A DNA stretch of 64,000 nucleotides. It comes from Clostridium sp031626875. Its GTDB lineage: Bacteria; Bacillota; Clostridia; Clostridiales; Clostridiaceae. The translations under genes and the position numbers were made by a program. Numbering within the stretch: position 1 is the stretch's first letter; the number at the start of each line of letters is the position of its first letter. Positions 34,981 through 44,178 of this stretch are shown here, one piece after another. The stretch spans positions 1 to 64,000 of the forward strand of contig NZ_JANDMF010000011.1 of assembly GCF_031626875.1 (NCBI RefSeq), written 5' to 3'. Below the pieces are notes generated by a model. The model saw only the letters and a list, made by a program, of their open reading frames with translations, made no database searches and was not told the origin of the DNA.

Positions 34981-36315
34981 TTATCTTGCCCAATCATGTA
35001 TAACTTCCCTAACCATATCTAGTGCAGTGCTTTTTCCTTCTCCTATCTTTTTTGTACTTTTTATTCTTTTTACTTTACCATAAGAGTTCTTTAACGATAA
35101 ATCTTCTTCACCTATAATTACCCAAATTATATCCTTAATTGTAGGTTTTATAGATAGTTCTTTTTCTCCTACTCCATCTGTAAAATATATTAATATACTA
35201 TTTCTTTTTCTTTCTTCCTTAATATACTCAAATACTGGTGAAAATTCAGTAGACCCATTATTGGCAGTTCTTTTTCTTATGTCATTTACAGACCTTAAAG
35301 GATATATACTCCTAATTTCATTATCACATTCAATTACAATTATTTTTCCTCTTCTATTGGCAGTTATAGCTAGTATCTCTATCATTATCTTTCTTATATC
35401 TTCATCTGTCATACTTGCACTTATATCTATAGCTACAATTATTTCTGGAATACTATTAGGAAGCTTGCCTCTTAAATCCATTCTATATGGTTGCCTTCTA
35501 TCTCTTCTTGTTATTGTTTTCCTATAACCACTTTTTACTGATGGAATTAACTTCTTTAAAATTTGTTGCCAAGATAATTCCTCTTTTTCAGTAAATCCTT
35601 TTATAACTTTAATTAAAGCTTCTGGAGTATTTTTATCTACAATACTCAATGCTATTTTTTTTACATTACCCTCTATAGTTTCTTCACTTAATTCACTATC
35701 TTCCCAAAGCTCATGAGCTTTTTCTATATCAATTTCTCGAATTACAGAATCACTATTTATATCCTTATGGTTATTCTTTACTCTCTTATTTATGGATTCT
35801 TGAATTACCTTTGCATATTCTTCTATGCTTCTATCACCTTTTAAATCTATATTAAATTCTCTATTTACCATATCAATTTTCTTTGCATCCACAGGTAAAT
35901 TCTTTATAAATTGATTAATTGATATATCTATTGCTAAAGAAATAGCTTCTCTACTATAACTATTTTTTAAGATATTTACTCTTTCATAATGAGAATACAT
36001 AATATGATATATTTCATGTTTAAAAAGTGCCATCATTTCTTTTTTACTTAGTTGTAAAAATAAAACAGGATTAAAATACATTAAAAATCCACTCATCCTT
36101 GGTAATGTTGAAAGCGGCCAGGTAATATCCAATCTTATATTTCTTTCTATCTTTAACATAAATGTTCCAAAAAAATCATCTTCTCCATCTAACATTTCAA
36201 TTACTACACTACCAACTAAATCAAAAAATTCCTTAGAAAAATCACTTTTAAGATCTTCTGTGAACTTTATATCCAAAACCTTTTTTAATAGCTTTTGCCT
36301 TTTTTCTTCAAACAT
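34981..36315 (-). CDS. VWA-domain protein with N-terminal metallopeptidase-like (DUF2201) domain
   Basis: The 444-residue protein has an N-terminal domain with a zincin-like HEIYHIMYSH (near 99-108). The C-terminal von Willebrand A domain has an intact MIDAS: AIDISASMTDE near 294, NNGSTEFSP near 352 and YFTDGVGE near 378. This pairing is known as DUF2201 plus VWA-like. It lies 8 bp after a MoxR ATPase gene. MoxR/VWA pairs act as chaperone-like machines that remodel or insert metal into clients; the client here is unknown. Confidence 0.85.
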   Translation of the reverse strand: MFEEKRQKLLKKVLDIKFTEDLKSDFSKEFFDLVGSVVIEMLDGEDDFFGTFMLKIERNIRLDITWPLSTLPRMSGFLMYFNPVLFLQLSKKEMMALFKHEIYHIMYSHYERVNILKNSYSREAISLAIDISINQFIKNLPVDAKKIDMVNREFNIDLKGDRSIEEYAKVIQESINKRVKNNHKDINSDSVIREIDIEKAHELWEDSELSEETIEGNVKKIALSIVDKNTPEALIKVIKGFTEKEELSWQQILKKLIPSVKSGYRKTITRRDRRQPYRMDLRGKLPNSIPEIIVAIDISASMTDEDIRKIMIEILAITANRRGKIIVIECDNEIRSIYPLRSVNDIRKRTANNGSTEFSPVFEYIKEERKRNSILIYFTDGVGEKELSIKPTIKDIIWVIIGEEDLSLKNSYGKVKRIKSTKKIGEGKSTALDMVREVIHDWAR

Positions 36316-36323
36316 AGTTTCAC

Positions 36324-37403
36324 CTACACTCTAGTATAGACTTCAAAAAAACTTTCAAGGAACTCATCACAGTCTAATAATTTTTCGTATAAATTTTTTC
36401 TATAATCTCTTCGAATTTCTTTCATAATTCCAAGCCTTAAATCTCTTGGATATAATCCTAATAGTTCTGAAAGTCTTATAATACTATTTTCATTCAAATT
36501 ATTTCCTACATAGTTTAAAGAGTTTTTCATTAAAATATATAATCTAGAATGAGATTCATTAGAGATTTCTTCTTTTATTTCTATTGGCAATACTTCATAG
36601 CTAAATAATTTTTCAGGTAATATTAATTGCTTTTTTATATTTGTTATATAATTTGCAAAATCTGTGCAGATACTATCTCCAACATTACCTCTAACTACAT
36701 TTAGTAGTGTGCTTAGTGAATACTTTTCATTAGATTTATAAAGCTTATATGCCTTAGATACTCTTTCCCAGCTTCTTGGTGTTGCCTTTAGATTATCTCT
36801 TGACTCTGGTGTATGTAAATACTGTGGAAAAGCTGATAAAAATTCAATAATATCATTATTTATTTTTCCTTTTCCCATCCCCCATCTTATCCATTCTTTT
36901 ATGTCAGAATCCATCTCAACCCAAACAAATCTGTCTTCTTGTGCAGGATCCATATCCACTACTTGATATTCACTATCTCTAAAATTATCATACTTATTAG
37001 ATGGGTTCATTGCAGCAATTATATTTACATTTTTACCTAATGTATAACCATTTATTTCTCTATTCAATATAAGATTCATAAGCTCTTGCTGAACTGCATG
37101 TTCACACCTATTCAATTCATCTACAAACAATAAGACTTCTTTTTCTTCATTTATAGCTTTTCTTATATCAACTAACTTATAGTGAGTTGCATATATTGTT
37201 TCTCCTTTATTTACTGTTGGTAGTCCTCCAATTTCTCCTTCTTTCAATAGATTTGCATCTATTGTAACTAAACTATAGTTATTTTCTTTAGCAAGTTCAT
37301 GGACTAACGCAGTTTTTCCTATACCACTTTCTCCAATTATGAGAGAAACCTCTCCAGTTTCAATTATTAAATTTATAGTATCTAAAACTTCTGAGTACTT
37401 CAT
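36324..37403 (-). CDS. MoxR-type AAA+ ATPase
   Basis: The 359-residue protein carries Walker A GESGIGKTAL near 23-32, Walker B VLLFVDELNRC near 95, and a sensor 1 region NIIAAMNPSNKYD. An Arg-rich MDPAQEDRFVWVEMD segment is also typical of MoxR. Such ATPases work with VWA proteins, matching the next gene. It lies 14 bp after the DUF4116-like gene in a three-gene operon. Confidence 0.87.
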   Translation of the reverse strand: MKYSEVLDTINLIIETGEVSLIIGESGIGKTALVHELAKENNYSLVTIDANLLKEGEIGGLPTVNKGETIYATHYKLVDIRKAINEEKEVLLFVDELNRCEHAVQQELMNLILNREINGYTLGKNVNIIAAMNPSNKYDNFRDSEYQVVDMDPAQEDRFVWVEMDSDIKEWIRWGMGKGKINNDIIEFLSAFPQYLHTPESRDNLKATPRSWERVSKAYKLYKSNEKYSLSTLLNVVRGNVGDSICTDFANYITNIKKQLILPEKLFSYEVLPIEIKEEISNESHSRLYILMKNSLNYVGNNLNENSIIRLSELLGLYPRDLRLGIMKEIRRDYRKNLYEKLLDCDEFLESFFEVYTRV

Positions 37404-37417
37404 TTTTATCTCCTCTC

Positions 37418-38197
37418 TTATTTTGAAAGTTTATAATCAACTAATAATTTTTTTTCTCTCTTAGTGCCATACTCTAAAACCAAGCTTATCTTATCCATCT
37501 CTAATATTTCTAAATTCAAAAAATCTTTCATATACTCATTTGTAAATTTATCATCTTTAAGTTTCTCTACTAATACATCCACAACTAATTCTGGTTCAAT
37601 TGATTCATAAACATACTTTACAACTTTTATGTTATCTCCAATAAAAACTTTAAGTTCATCTATATCATAACTACGAATAAAATGTATTGATTCTTCATCT
37701 TGTACAATTGCTTTTCTTTTTACTTCCATTGTAGGTTCTTTAATATACTTAATCGCATTCCACGAATTTTCTACAGCTGTTAGTTGAACCTTTTCTGAAG
37801 GATTTTCAATATATTTAATAGCATCATAATCCCTTGTTACAGCTAATAAACATAATTCTTCAGTTGGATATTTAACATATTGTATAGCCCACCCTCTTGC
37901 TTTTATAGCTTCTTTTTGAACTTCATATGATGGATTTTTCATAAATTTTAATGAATTCCAAAGCAAATTAACTGCCAGTTTCCCTAACTCTTCTTCTAAA
38001 TCCTCAATATATTCAATTGATAAAGGATTACTTTTTATGGCTTCTCTTTTCATATCAAATGTTGGATTCTCTATAAATTTAATAGCTACTCCATTTTTCT
38101 TAATAGCTGTCATTATAATATCCAAACTAGGACTATCTATATTTTCGATTACCATAGGATTTTCTTTTACTTGTTTTAATAAAATTCTATCATTCAT
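37418..38197 (-). CDS. DUF4116-like repeat protein of the MoxR/VWA operon
   Basis: The 259-residue protein consists largely of seven or eight repeats of about 22 residues with a consensus like AIKYIENPSxEVxxxAV (for example AIKYIENPSEKVQLTAV and AIQYVKYPTEELCLLAV). This gives an alpha-solenoid-like pattern similar to DUF4116. A C-terminal helical part follows (about 200-259). It is the first gene of the operon. It may be an adaptor or substrate-recognition part, but nothing proves this. The ATG at 38197 follows GGAG by 9 bp. An in-frame TTG six codons earlier is unlikely. Confidence 0.68.
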   Translation of the reverse strand: MNDRILLKQVKENPMVIENIDSPSLDIIMTAIKKNGVAIKFIENPTFDMKREAIKSNPLSIEYIEDLEEELGKLAVNLLWNSLKFMKNPSYEVQKEAIKARGWAIQYVKYPTEELCLLAVTRDYDAIKYIENPSEKVQLTAVENSWNAIKYIKEPTMEVKRKAIVQDEESIHFIRSYDIDELKVFIGDNIKVVKYVYESIEPELVVDVLVEKLKDDKFTNEYMKDFLNLEILEMDKISLVLEYGTKREKKLLVDYKLSK

Positions 38198-38232
38198 TTT
38201 ATTATTCTCCTGCAAATATTTATTATGTTTAT

Positions 38233-38261
38233 ATTATATAATAATTATTATTACTTAACAA
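38233..38261 (-). promoter_or_regulatory. Promoter of DUF4116-MoxR-VWA operon with PerR/Fur-like box
   Basis: Minus strand: TTGTTA (38256-38261), 17-bp spacer, perfect TATAAT (38233-38238). The spacer holds TAATAATAATTATTA (38239-38253), the same 7-1-7 inverted repeat at the same place as in the rubrerythrin promoter at 18346-18374. Confidence 0.68.
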
Positions 38262-38267
38262 CTTTAA

Positions 38268-38301
38268 AAAAACTCGTGAAGAAACATCTCCTCCGAGTTT
38301 T
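38268..38301 (-). terminator. Terminator after small alarmone synthetase gene
   Basis: AAAACTCG and CGAGTTTT arms flank a GGAGGAGATGTTTCTTCA-like loop region. The minus-strand tail is T-rich. Confidence 0.65.
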
Positions 38302-38314
38302 ATTTATATATAAA

Positions 38315-39109
38315 TTATACTTCTCTAAATTTATCAATATCTTTATTAATAGCAAACAATAAATTATTAAGCTGCCAAACTTCCCCTTCTTCAATTAACT
38401 TGTTTAAAGAACGTTCATGCCTATTAGCTTCCCCTATTCTTCCTAATGACTTAAGAGTTAATATTTTATTCATTATAGTAGAAATTACATCTGATTTCAC
38501 TTCAAATAGCTTTTGTGCATCTTTTATTTCATCTTTTATCTCAAGCATTTCTTCATCAAGTTTAAAAGCTGCGTCTGCTGCACTTTTTAGCTTTCCTTTA
38601 AGTTCCAAAGGTATTTGTTGCTTATATTTGTAATTTAACGAATGTTCAATTGTAGCCCAAAAATTCATAGCAAGGGTTCTTATTTGAAACTCCGCTAAAA
38701 TCTCTATAGGTCCACTTGCCATATTTACTGGATATTTTATAATCATATGATAACTTCTATATCCACTTGGTTTAACATTTCTAACATAATCTTTTTCATA
38801 GAGAATTTGCATATCTTTTCTGCCTCTTAGTATTCCAACCATAATATCTATGTCATCAACAAATTGACACATGATTCTTATTCCTGCAATATCCTCAAGC
38901 TCATATCCAACTCTACTTATTGGTATCTCAAATTTGTTAGCTTTTTCTAATATGCTAGAAACTTCTTTAACTCTCCCTGTTACAAACTCAACAGGTGAAT
39001 ATTCATTGTTTCGCCTATATTCCTTCCTTATACTCTTCAGTTTTACTTTAAGTTCTTCAACCGCTTGCTCATAAGGCATAAGAAAACTTTTCCAATTAAT
39101 GTTTGCCAT
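38315..39109 (-). CDS. small alarmone synthetase, GTP pyrophosphokinase (RelQ/YjbM-type)
   Basis: It transfers pyrophosphate from ATP to GTP or GDP, making (p)ppGpp. The 264-residue protein has only the synthetase domain: VTGRVKEVSSILEK, LEDIAGIRIMCQFVDDI, KPSGYRSYHMII, and EFQIRTLAMNFWATIEHSLNYKY. Helical regions follow. There is no hydrolase HD domain and no TGS or ACT domain, so this is a stand-alone small synthetase. AGGGTGG precedes the ATG. It is divergent from the DUF2225 gene. Confidence 0.9.
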   Translation of the reverse strand: MANINWKSFLMPYEQAVEELKVKLKSIRKEYRRNNEYSPVEFVTGRVKEVSSILEKANKFEIPISRVGYELEDIAGIRIMCQFVDDIDIMVGILRGRKDMQILYEKDYVRNVKPSGYRSYHMIIKYPVNMASGPIEILAEFQIRTLAMNFWATIEHSLNYKYKQQIPLELKGKLKSAADAAFKLDEEMLEIKDEIKDAQKLFEVKSDVISTIMNKILTLKSLGRIGEANRHERSLNKLIEEGEVWQLNNLLFAINKDIDKFREV

Positions 39110-39230
39110 AAAAAACCACCCTTAAATCGTCCTTCCAACTATATATTATATCAAAAACTCATTATTTATAAATAAAAAATTATGTTATAATTATTTTATA
39201 TTACATTAAAAGATGAAAGGTATTTAAATA

Positions 39231-39905
39231 ATGACTGCAAACGAGACTCTAAGACACACTTATGATAAAGAAATTATTTGTCCAATTTGTGAAAATAGTT
39301 TTAATGTAAAAGTTGTAAAAGTAAATTCTCCAAGAATTACTTCTAAGGATTCAGACTTCTTTATAAGATATTCTGTAATAAATCCATATTTTTATGATGT
39401 ATGGATTTGCAACCATTGTGGATATTCTGCTATGAAAGCAGACTTTTCAAATACAAAAACTTTCCAAAAAGATCTTTTACTTAAAGGTATAACTACAAAA
39501 TGGATTCCCAAAAATTATCCTGATATTTTAACTTTAGACAATGCCATAGAAAGATATAAATTATCTCTTGTAACATCTATGATTATACAAAAATCCAATA
39601 GCACTAAAGCAATGATTTTATTAAAAATAGCATGGATGTATAGACTTAATGAAGATAAAGAAAATGAACTTATTTTTTTAGAACGTGCAATCTCTGTCTT
39701 TTTAGAAGCATATAACTTAGAAAATTTCCCCATATATGGCATGCAAAGAGATTCTATTTCTTATTTAATAGGTGAATTATATAGAAGAACTGGAAAAAAT
39801 GAAGAAGCATTGTTATGGTATTCTAAACTATTCTCTACCGTTGGAGCTTCTCAAAAATTAAAAGACTTAGCTAGAATTGGTAAAGATGCTATAAAAAATA
39901 CTTAA
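39231..39905 (+). CDS. DUF2225 family protein
   Basis: The 224-residue protein has two N-terminal metal-type Cys pairs, CPICENSF near 18-25 and WICNHCGYSA near 58. A TPR-like helical C-terminal half follows (about 115-222, with ALLWYSKLFSTVGASQKLKDLARIGKD). This matches DUF2225, common in clostridia and of unknown function. AAAGGTATTTAAATA precedes the ATG. It is adjacent to a chemoreceptor gene but separated by 82 bp. Confidence 0.78.
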   Translation: MTANETLRHTYDKEIICPICENSFNVKVVKVNSPRITSKDSDFFIRYSVINPYFYDVWICNHCGYSAMKADFSNTKTFQKDLLLKGITTKWIPKNYPDILTLDNAIERYKLSLVTSMIIQKSNSTKAMILLKIAWMYRLNEDKENELIFLERAISVFLEAYNLENFPIYGMQRDSISYLIGELYRRTGKNEEALLWYSKLFSTVGASQKLKDLARIGKDAIKNT

Positions 39906-39987
39906 TAGAATATTCAGATTTTTTTTTTTTATTCGAATAATATATTATGATATAATATGTACATACTGACAAAGAGGGGGAAATTGT

Positions 39988-40956
39988 ATGGGTCTTTTTA
40001 CTAGAAATATGGTCAATAATTTGGATAATTTAAAAACTGATAACAAAATAAGTGTACAAGCACAAAGTCCAAAAATTTCTGAGAATATTATTAATGAAGT
40101 TAACTCCTTAAAAAATACTAGCGATAATATTACTAGGTCAATTAATGATGTTTCTGATTCTGCAAGAACATTAAGTCAAGCTACTATTAAACAAAGTCAT
40201 GATATGGATAGTGCTGCTAAACTTCTTAGAGATTTTAGCGATAGCATGGAAAAATTAGCCTATAATGTAACTAATGTTCAAATTGTTGTTTTAGATACTG
40301 ATACTTTATCTAACCAAGGTATTAGTAAAATTGAAAAATTAGATTCTTCTTTGAATGAACTTCAAAGTGCATTTACAACATCTAGTTCAACTGTAAACGA
40401 ATTAGTTTCTAAGTTAGAATCTGTAAATATGATTACAGATTCAATAAGTCAAATAGCTTCTCAAACAAATCTATTGTCTTTAAATGCCGCCATTGAAGCT
40501 GCAAGGGCAGGAGAAGCTGGTAAAGGTTTTTCAGTAGTTGCTGGTGAGGTTAGAAAACTTGCCGAAAACTCAAAACTTGCTGTTCAAAGCATTACAAAAA
40601 TATTAGATGAAATTAAAACAGATATTATGAATGCATCTTCTGCTATGAATGCTGGTAATGAAGCTATAAATGTCCAACAATCTACTCTAGTTGAAACTAA
40701 AGATAGTTTTATGAGTATTAAAACTTCTATAGATGAAGCTACCACTGAAATAAATGATTGTATTGAAAACTTAGCTATGGCATCAGCTCAAAAAGATGAA
40801 GTTTTAAATTCTGTAGAAGCTGCTAATTCTATATCTCAAGAACATACAGCTTTAGCAGAAGAAATTTCTTCAACTATGGATTTACAAGCAAATAATGTTG
40901 AGCAATTTAATAAAACTTTGTCTTCTTTGGCTAATAAATTTGTAGATAAAAACTAA
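39988..40956 (+). CDS. soluble methyl-accepting chemotaxis-like protein
   Basis: The 322-residue protein lacks membrane segments. It is a long coiled coil with the conserved chemoreceptor hairpin tip ISQIASQTNLLSLNAAIEAARAGEAGKGFSVVAGEVRKLAENS near 150-195. That makes it a cytoplasmic MCP signalling protein; an N-terminal sensor domain is absent or very short. AAAGAGGGGG precedes the ATG. A TATAAT at about 39950-39955 suits a sigma-A -10. No other chemotaxis gene lies nearby. Confidence 0.87.
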   Translation: MGLFTRNMVNNLDNLKTDNKISVQAQSPKISENIINEVNSLKNTSDNITRSINDVSDSARTLSQATIKQSHDMDSAAKLLRDFSDSMEKLAYNVTNVQIVVLDTDTLSNQGISKIEKLDSSLNELQSAFTTSSSTVNELVSKLESVNMITDSISQIASQTNLLSLNAAIEAARAGEAGKGFSVVAGEVRKLAENSKLAVQSITKILDEIKTDIMNASSAMNAGNEAINVQQSTLVETKDSFMSIKTSIDEATTEINDCIENLAMASAQKDEVLNSVEAANSISQEHTALAEEISSTMDLQANNVEQFNKTLSSLANKFVDKN

Positions 40957-40983
40957 TTGAATTCTTAGATAACTTTAAGAAAC

Positions 40984-41031
40984 AAAATAGCTATTTTAAT
41001 AGAATTAATCTTCTACTAAAATAGCTATTTT
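40984..41031. terminator. Terminator between MCP and phosphoesterase genes
   Basis: AAAATAGCTATTTTA (40984-40998) pairs with TAAAATAGCTATTTT (41017-41031). It is bidirectional, and each arm is itself palindromic. Confidence 0.72.
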
Positions 41032-41041
41032 TTCTTGAATT

Positions 41042-41734
41042 TTAATCCTCTATAATCTTTTTAGGATCAAAATCTATAAAATCTACTGATGTCATTATAT
41101 ATTCAACTTTATCAACAAGTCCATTTAATACCCTATTTAATCCATTTCCATGCAAATGTCCATATATTACTTTTTCAACATCATATTCTTTAATAATACT
41201 AGTAAATCCAGATTCTTCAAACTTTTCATTAGTAGGTGGATAATGTAACATTACTATAAACTTATCATAACCTGCTTTTTTTGCTTCATCTAATGAAAGC
41301 CTCAATCTAATCAACTCTCTTAAATATATCTTATTATCTTTTTCTGTAAACCTCTCTGTTCCAGGGCAAATCCATCCCCTAGTTCCACATATTGCATAAT
41401 CATTATATACAAAATAATTATTCTGCAAAAACTTAGTTTTTTCGAACATAGAATTTAATTTACTTATACTTCCCCACCAATAATCATGATTTCCTTTAGA
41501 AATAATTTTCTTTCCTGGTAAACTATCTATCCATTGCAAATCTGCTTTACTATCTTCTTCTTTCATAGCCCATGAAATATCACCAGCTATTAAAACTGTA
41601 TCTTCCTCTCTTACTTTCTTAATCCAATTCTCTTTTATCTTTTGGTCATGGTTATTCCACTTCTCCCCAAAAATATCCATAGGCTTGTTATCATTAAATG
41701 CCAGATGCAAATCTGATATAGCATAAAGTGCCAT
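41042..41734 (-). CDS. metallophosphoesterase
   Basis: The 230-residue protein has all calcineurin-like phosphoesterase motifs: AISDLHL, AGDISWA, SKGNHDYWWG, MLHYPP, and IYGHLHG. A two-metal centre is expected. The substrate is unknown. I chose the ATG at 41734 with AAAGGTG upstream; an in-frame GTG four codons earlier is less likely because it lies within that ribosome site, which overlaps the stop of the FlhB-like gene. Confidence 0.85.
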   Translation of the reverse strand: MALYAISDLHLAFNDNKPMDIFGEKWNNHDQKIKENWIKKVREEDTVLIAGDISWAMKEEDSKADLQWIDSLPGKKIISKGNHDYWWGSISKLNSMFEKTKFLQNNYFVYNDYAICGTRGWICPGTERFTEKDNKIYLRELIRLRLSLDEAKKAGYDKFIVMLHYPPTNEKFEESGFTSIIKEYDVEKVIYGHLHGNGLNRVLNGLVDKVEYIMTSVDFIDFDPKKIIED

Positions 41735-41742
41735 TAAACCAT

Positions 41743-42006
41743 TCACCTTTCTAATATTTTATCTAAATCTGTAACATAGGCGATAACGTGAGCAACTGCT
41801 TCATATAATTCTGATGGTATAGAATCTCCGATATCCACATTACATAATAAATTTGCTAGTTCTTTATTATACACAACTGGAACATCACTTTCTTCAGCTT
41901 TTTCTATTATTTTTTCAGCTATTACTCCAACACCTGCAGCTGTAACTACTGGTGCATCAAAATTTTGTTCATATCTCAATGCTGCTGCTTTTCTTCTTTG
42001 ATTCAC
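41743..42006 (-). CDS. FlhB C-terminal domain-like protein (YlqH-type)
   Basis: The 87-residue protein corresponds to the cytoplasmic C-terminal domain of the flagellar export switch FlhB: RRKAAALRYEQNFDAPVVTAAGVGVIAEKIIEKAEESDVPVVYNKELANLL. It lacks the membrane part. The NPTH self-cleavage motif of FlhB is not present. Start is GTG after GAGAGGTGATAAT. It overlaps the ribosome site of the phosphoesterase gene and follows a FliK-like gene, a pairing known from Bacillus ylqG-ylqH. Confidence 0.85.
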   Translation of the reverse strand: MNQRRKAAALRYEQNFDAPVVTAAGVGVIAEKIIEKAEESDVPVVYNKELANLLCNVDIGDSIPSELYEAVAHVIAYVTDLDKILER

Positions 42007-42073
42007 ATTATCACCTCTCTTTTTATTTCTCTATTTATCTTATATCTTAAATCTTGCAAGGTCAATATATTAT

Positions 42074-44041
42074 TTAAACCTTTATATCAATTGCACTTTG
42101 ATTTGAATTGTCAAAGAAATCTCTACAGCTTGTTAAACTTACCTCTTCAACTTTCTTGCTTACTGAGATATTAGCTAAAAACCCCATATCTTGTATTGCT
42201 TTTACAAGTTTATCTTTTCCTAAATCTAATGGCTTAACAAATCGTTCTTCACACTTTAGATTTATTGTAAAGTTACTATTATTAATAGTTAAATATCCAT
42301 CCACTGTGCCTATATTAACTGTTTTAACAGCTACAACTACCTTAACATTAGTTTTATCTATCTTTTTACTATCTTTTCTATTATCTTTTATTATAAGTTT
42401 ACAAGGATATTCTTCCCCTTGTTTATTTACAGGTATATCTAAATAATAATATTCATTACTTATTGAATTTAACATTTTAAAATCATTGATATTGCTCTTA
42501 ATGAAATCCATTATCTTCTCCATACCTTCACCTTTTATTCCAGTACGTGAAATAACATCCTTTATTATATCCTTTATATTTTCTATTTTTCTGTTTATAT
42601 CATCTTTAATTATCTCTGCAGATGTAGATGGAGCTTTTAAAATCGTTTCTATATTATTTTTAACATTATCATTAGCTATAACCTTTTTATCTACTCCATT
42701 TAAATTTTCAGATTGTTTGTTTATAACTATGCTTTCTTTATTAAGCTTATTATCTAATTTTACACCATCATCAAACTCATTATTAACCATTCCTTGTTTT
42801 GTAGGAATTTCTTCTTCAGTTGCATTTCCTATATTGTTGCTATTCGCATTAATTGATTTCTCTTCTTTTATAACTGCAGGTTCATCATTCAGTTTAAGAT
42901 TTATAATATCTATAATCTTCTTTGAACTATTTTCTGATAAACGAACCTCTTTCCCTAACAAATTAGATATAGCTTTATCAACTGTGTTCTTATTCAATTC
43001 TTCATTATTTACAATTTTTTTTATATTTTTTATTATATCATCATCAGTCATGGATTCTACTTTGACGAACATACTTTTTACTTCATTGCTTTTAAAATTA
43101 TCTCTATTCTCTTTTATTATATCTTTCAAAGAATCTTTAACTAGTTCCATATCATTTCCATTTAATGATTTAATTAAAGAAAGCATACTTAACTTTTCTT
43201 TTGTTGGAACATTTGAGTCATATATCTTTAAAGCTGCATTTTTGTTTAAAGCATTCTTTTCATTTTCAGTTACTATTGATTTAGAATCTATATTTTCTTT
43301 GATTTCTAAATTATTTACCTTAGGAAGATCTAATTTCTTGAATTCTTTTGAAACATTATCAAAATACTCTTTCAAATTATTATTTTCTTTAAAAATTTTA
43401 TTGTAGCTATCTATATTTTCTTTTGTAAATTCAATATCGTTTTCTAAAAAAAGCATTATGTCTTTTTCTCCCATAGTCTTAAAACTATTAAAAAAGTCAT
43501 TTAGTTTTCCTTTAATATTTTGTGCTTCCATACCCTCTGGATCAATTTCTTTTCCAGCTATAAATTTATTAATAAACTCTTCTATTTCTTGAGGATTACT
43601 ATTTATTTTTCCATTAAACGACACTAAACTTTTTACAAAAGAAATATTCTCTTTTGTAAGAGGAATAGTATGCTTAATCATAGCTTTTAATATGTCTGTA
43701 TCAGCTTTAGACATACCCTCTTTATTTAAGAAATCTCCAATAATATCTTTAGAAGACGTATTTTCTTTTCCTTGATTTCCTTCTACTAACTTTAATTTAA
43801 GCTTTCCATCCTCAAACCCTTCAACTTCAAGTTGTACCATACTTCCATCTTTAACCAAATCATCTCCAGTTAATTCTGCTGGAAACTCCCATCCATCTGG
43901 CAGTTTTACTGTAACTTGGTTTCCATCCCCTTTAGCAACTATTCTTCCTTTGAAAGATTCCCCTGCTTCAAAAGTTAATTTACTTGATACCTTTTTTTGA
44001 TTTGATTGATTGATACTACCTACATTCCAAATTGATGGCAT
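42074..44041 (-). CDS. FliK-like flagellar hook-length control domain protein (YlqG-type)
   Basis: The 655-residue protein has an N-terminal beta domain (about 20-90, FKGRIVAKGDGNQVTVKLPDGWEFPAEL). A very long hydrophilic, Lys/Asn/Asp-rich middle follows, then a C-terminal FliK-type domain (about 560-640, VVAVKTVNIGTVDGYLTINNSNFTINLKC). It pairs with the FlhB-C-like gene, mirroring the FliK-FlhB switch pair, yet no flagellar structural genes are in the window. AAGGGGTAGG precedes the ATG. The function outside flagella is unknown. Confidence 0.72.
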   Translation of the reverse strand: MPSIWNVGSINQSNQKKVSSKLTFEAGESFKGRIVAKGDGNQVTVKLPDGWEFPAELTGDDLVKDGSMVQLEVEGFEDGKLKLKLVEGNQGKENTSSKDIIGDFLNKEGMSKADTDILKAMIKHTIPLTKENISFVKSLVSFNGKINSNPQEIEEFINKFIAGKEIDPEGMEAQNIKGKLNDFFNSFKTMGEKDIMLFLENDIEFTKENIDSYNKIFKENNNLKEYFDNVSKEFKKLDLPKVNNLEIKENIDSKSIVTENEKNALNKNAALKIYDSNVPTKEKLSMLSLIKSLNGNDMELVKDSLKDIIKENRDNFKSNEVKSMFVKVESMTDDDIIKNIKKIVNNEELNKNTVDKAISNLLGKEVRLSENSSKKIIDIINLKLNDEPAVIKEEKSINANSNNIGNATEEEIPTKQGMVNNEFDDGVKLDNKLNKESIVINKQSENLNGVDKKVIANDNVKNNIETILKAPSTSAEIIKDDINRKIENIKDIIKDVISRTGIKGEGMEKIMDFIKSNINDFKMLNSISNEYYYLDIPVNKQGEEYPCKLIIKDNRKDSKKIDKTNVKVVVAVKTVNIGTVDGYLTINNSNFTINLKCEERFVKPLDLGKDKLVKAIQDMGFLANISVSKKVEEVSLTSCRDFFDNSNQSAIDIKV

Positions 44042-44135
44042 ATATACCTACCCCTTAATACATTATTACTATATTTATCGTATGTATCCCCTTAAATATT
44101 AAGCTATTCTATGCATTTATTTCACTTTATATATG

Positions 44136-44161
44136 AAAAAAGCTTAGAAATTAATCTAAGC
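44136..44161 (-). terminator. Terminator after tyrS
   Basis: GCTTAGA (44142-44148) pairs with TCTAAGC (44155-44161). On the minus strand it is followed by six T residues. Confidence 0.82.
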
Positions 44162-44178
44162 AACTTTTTCAATATAAT

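Noticed and set aside
42486..43406. 306-codon plus-strand frame opposite the FliK-like gene
   Set aside because: The Phe/Ser/Ile-rich sequence is what one gets by reading the reverse strand of a Lys/Asn/Asp-rich coding region.
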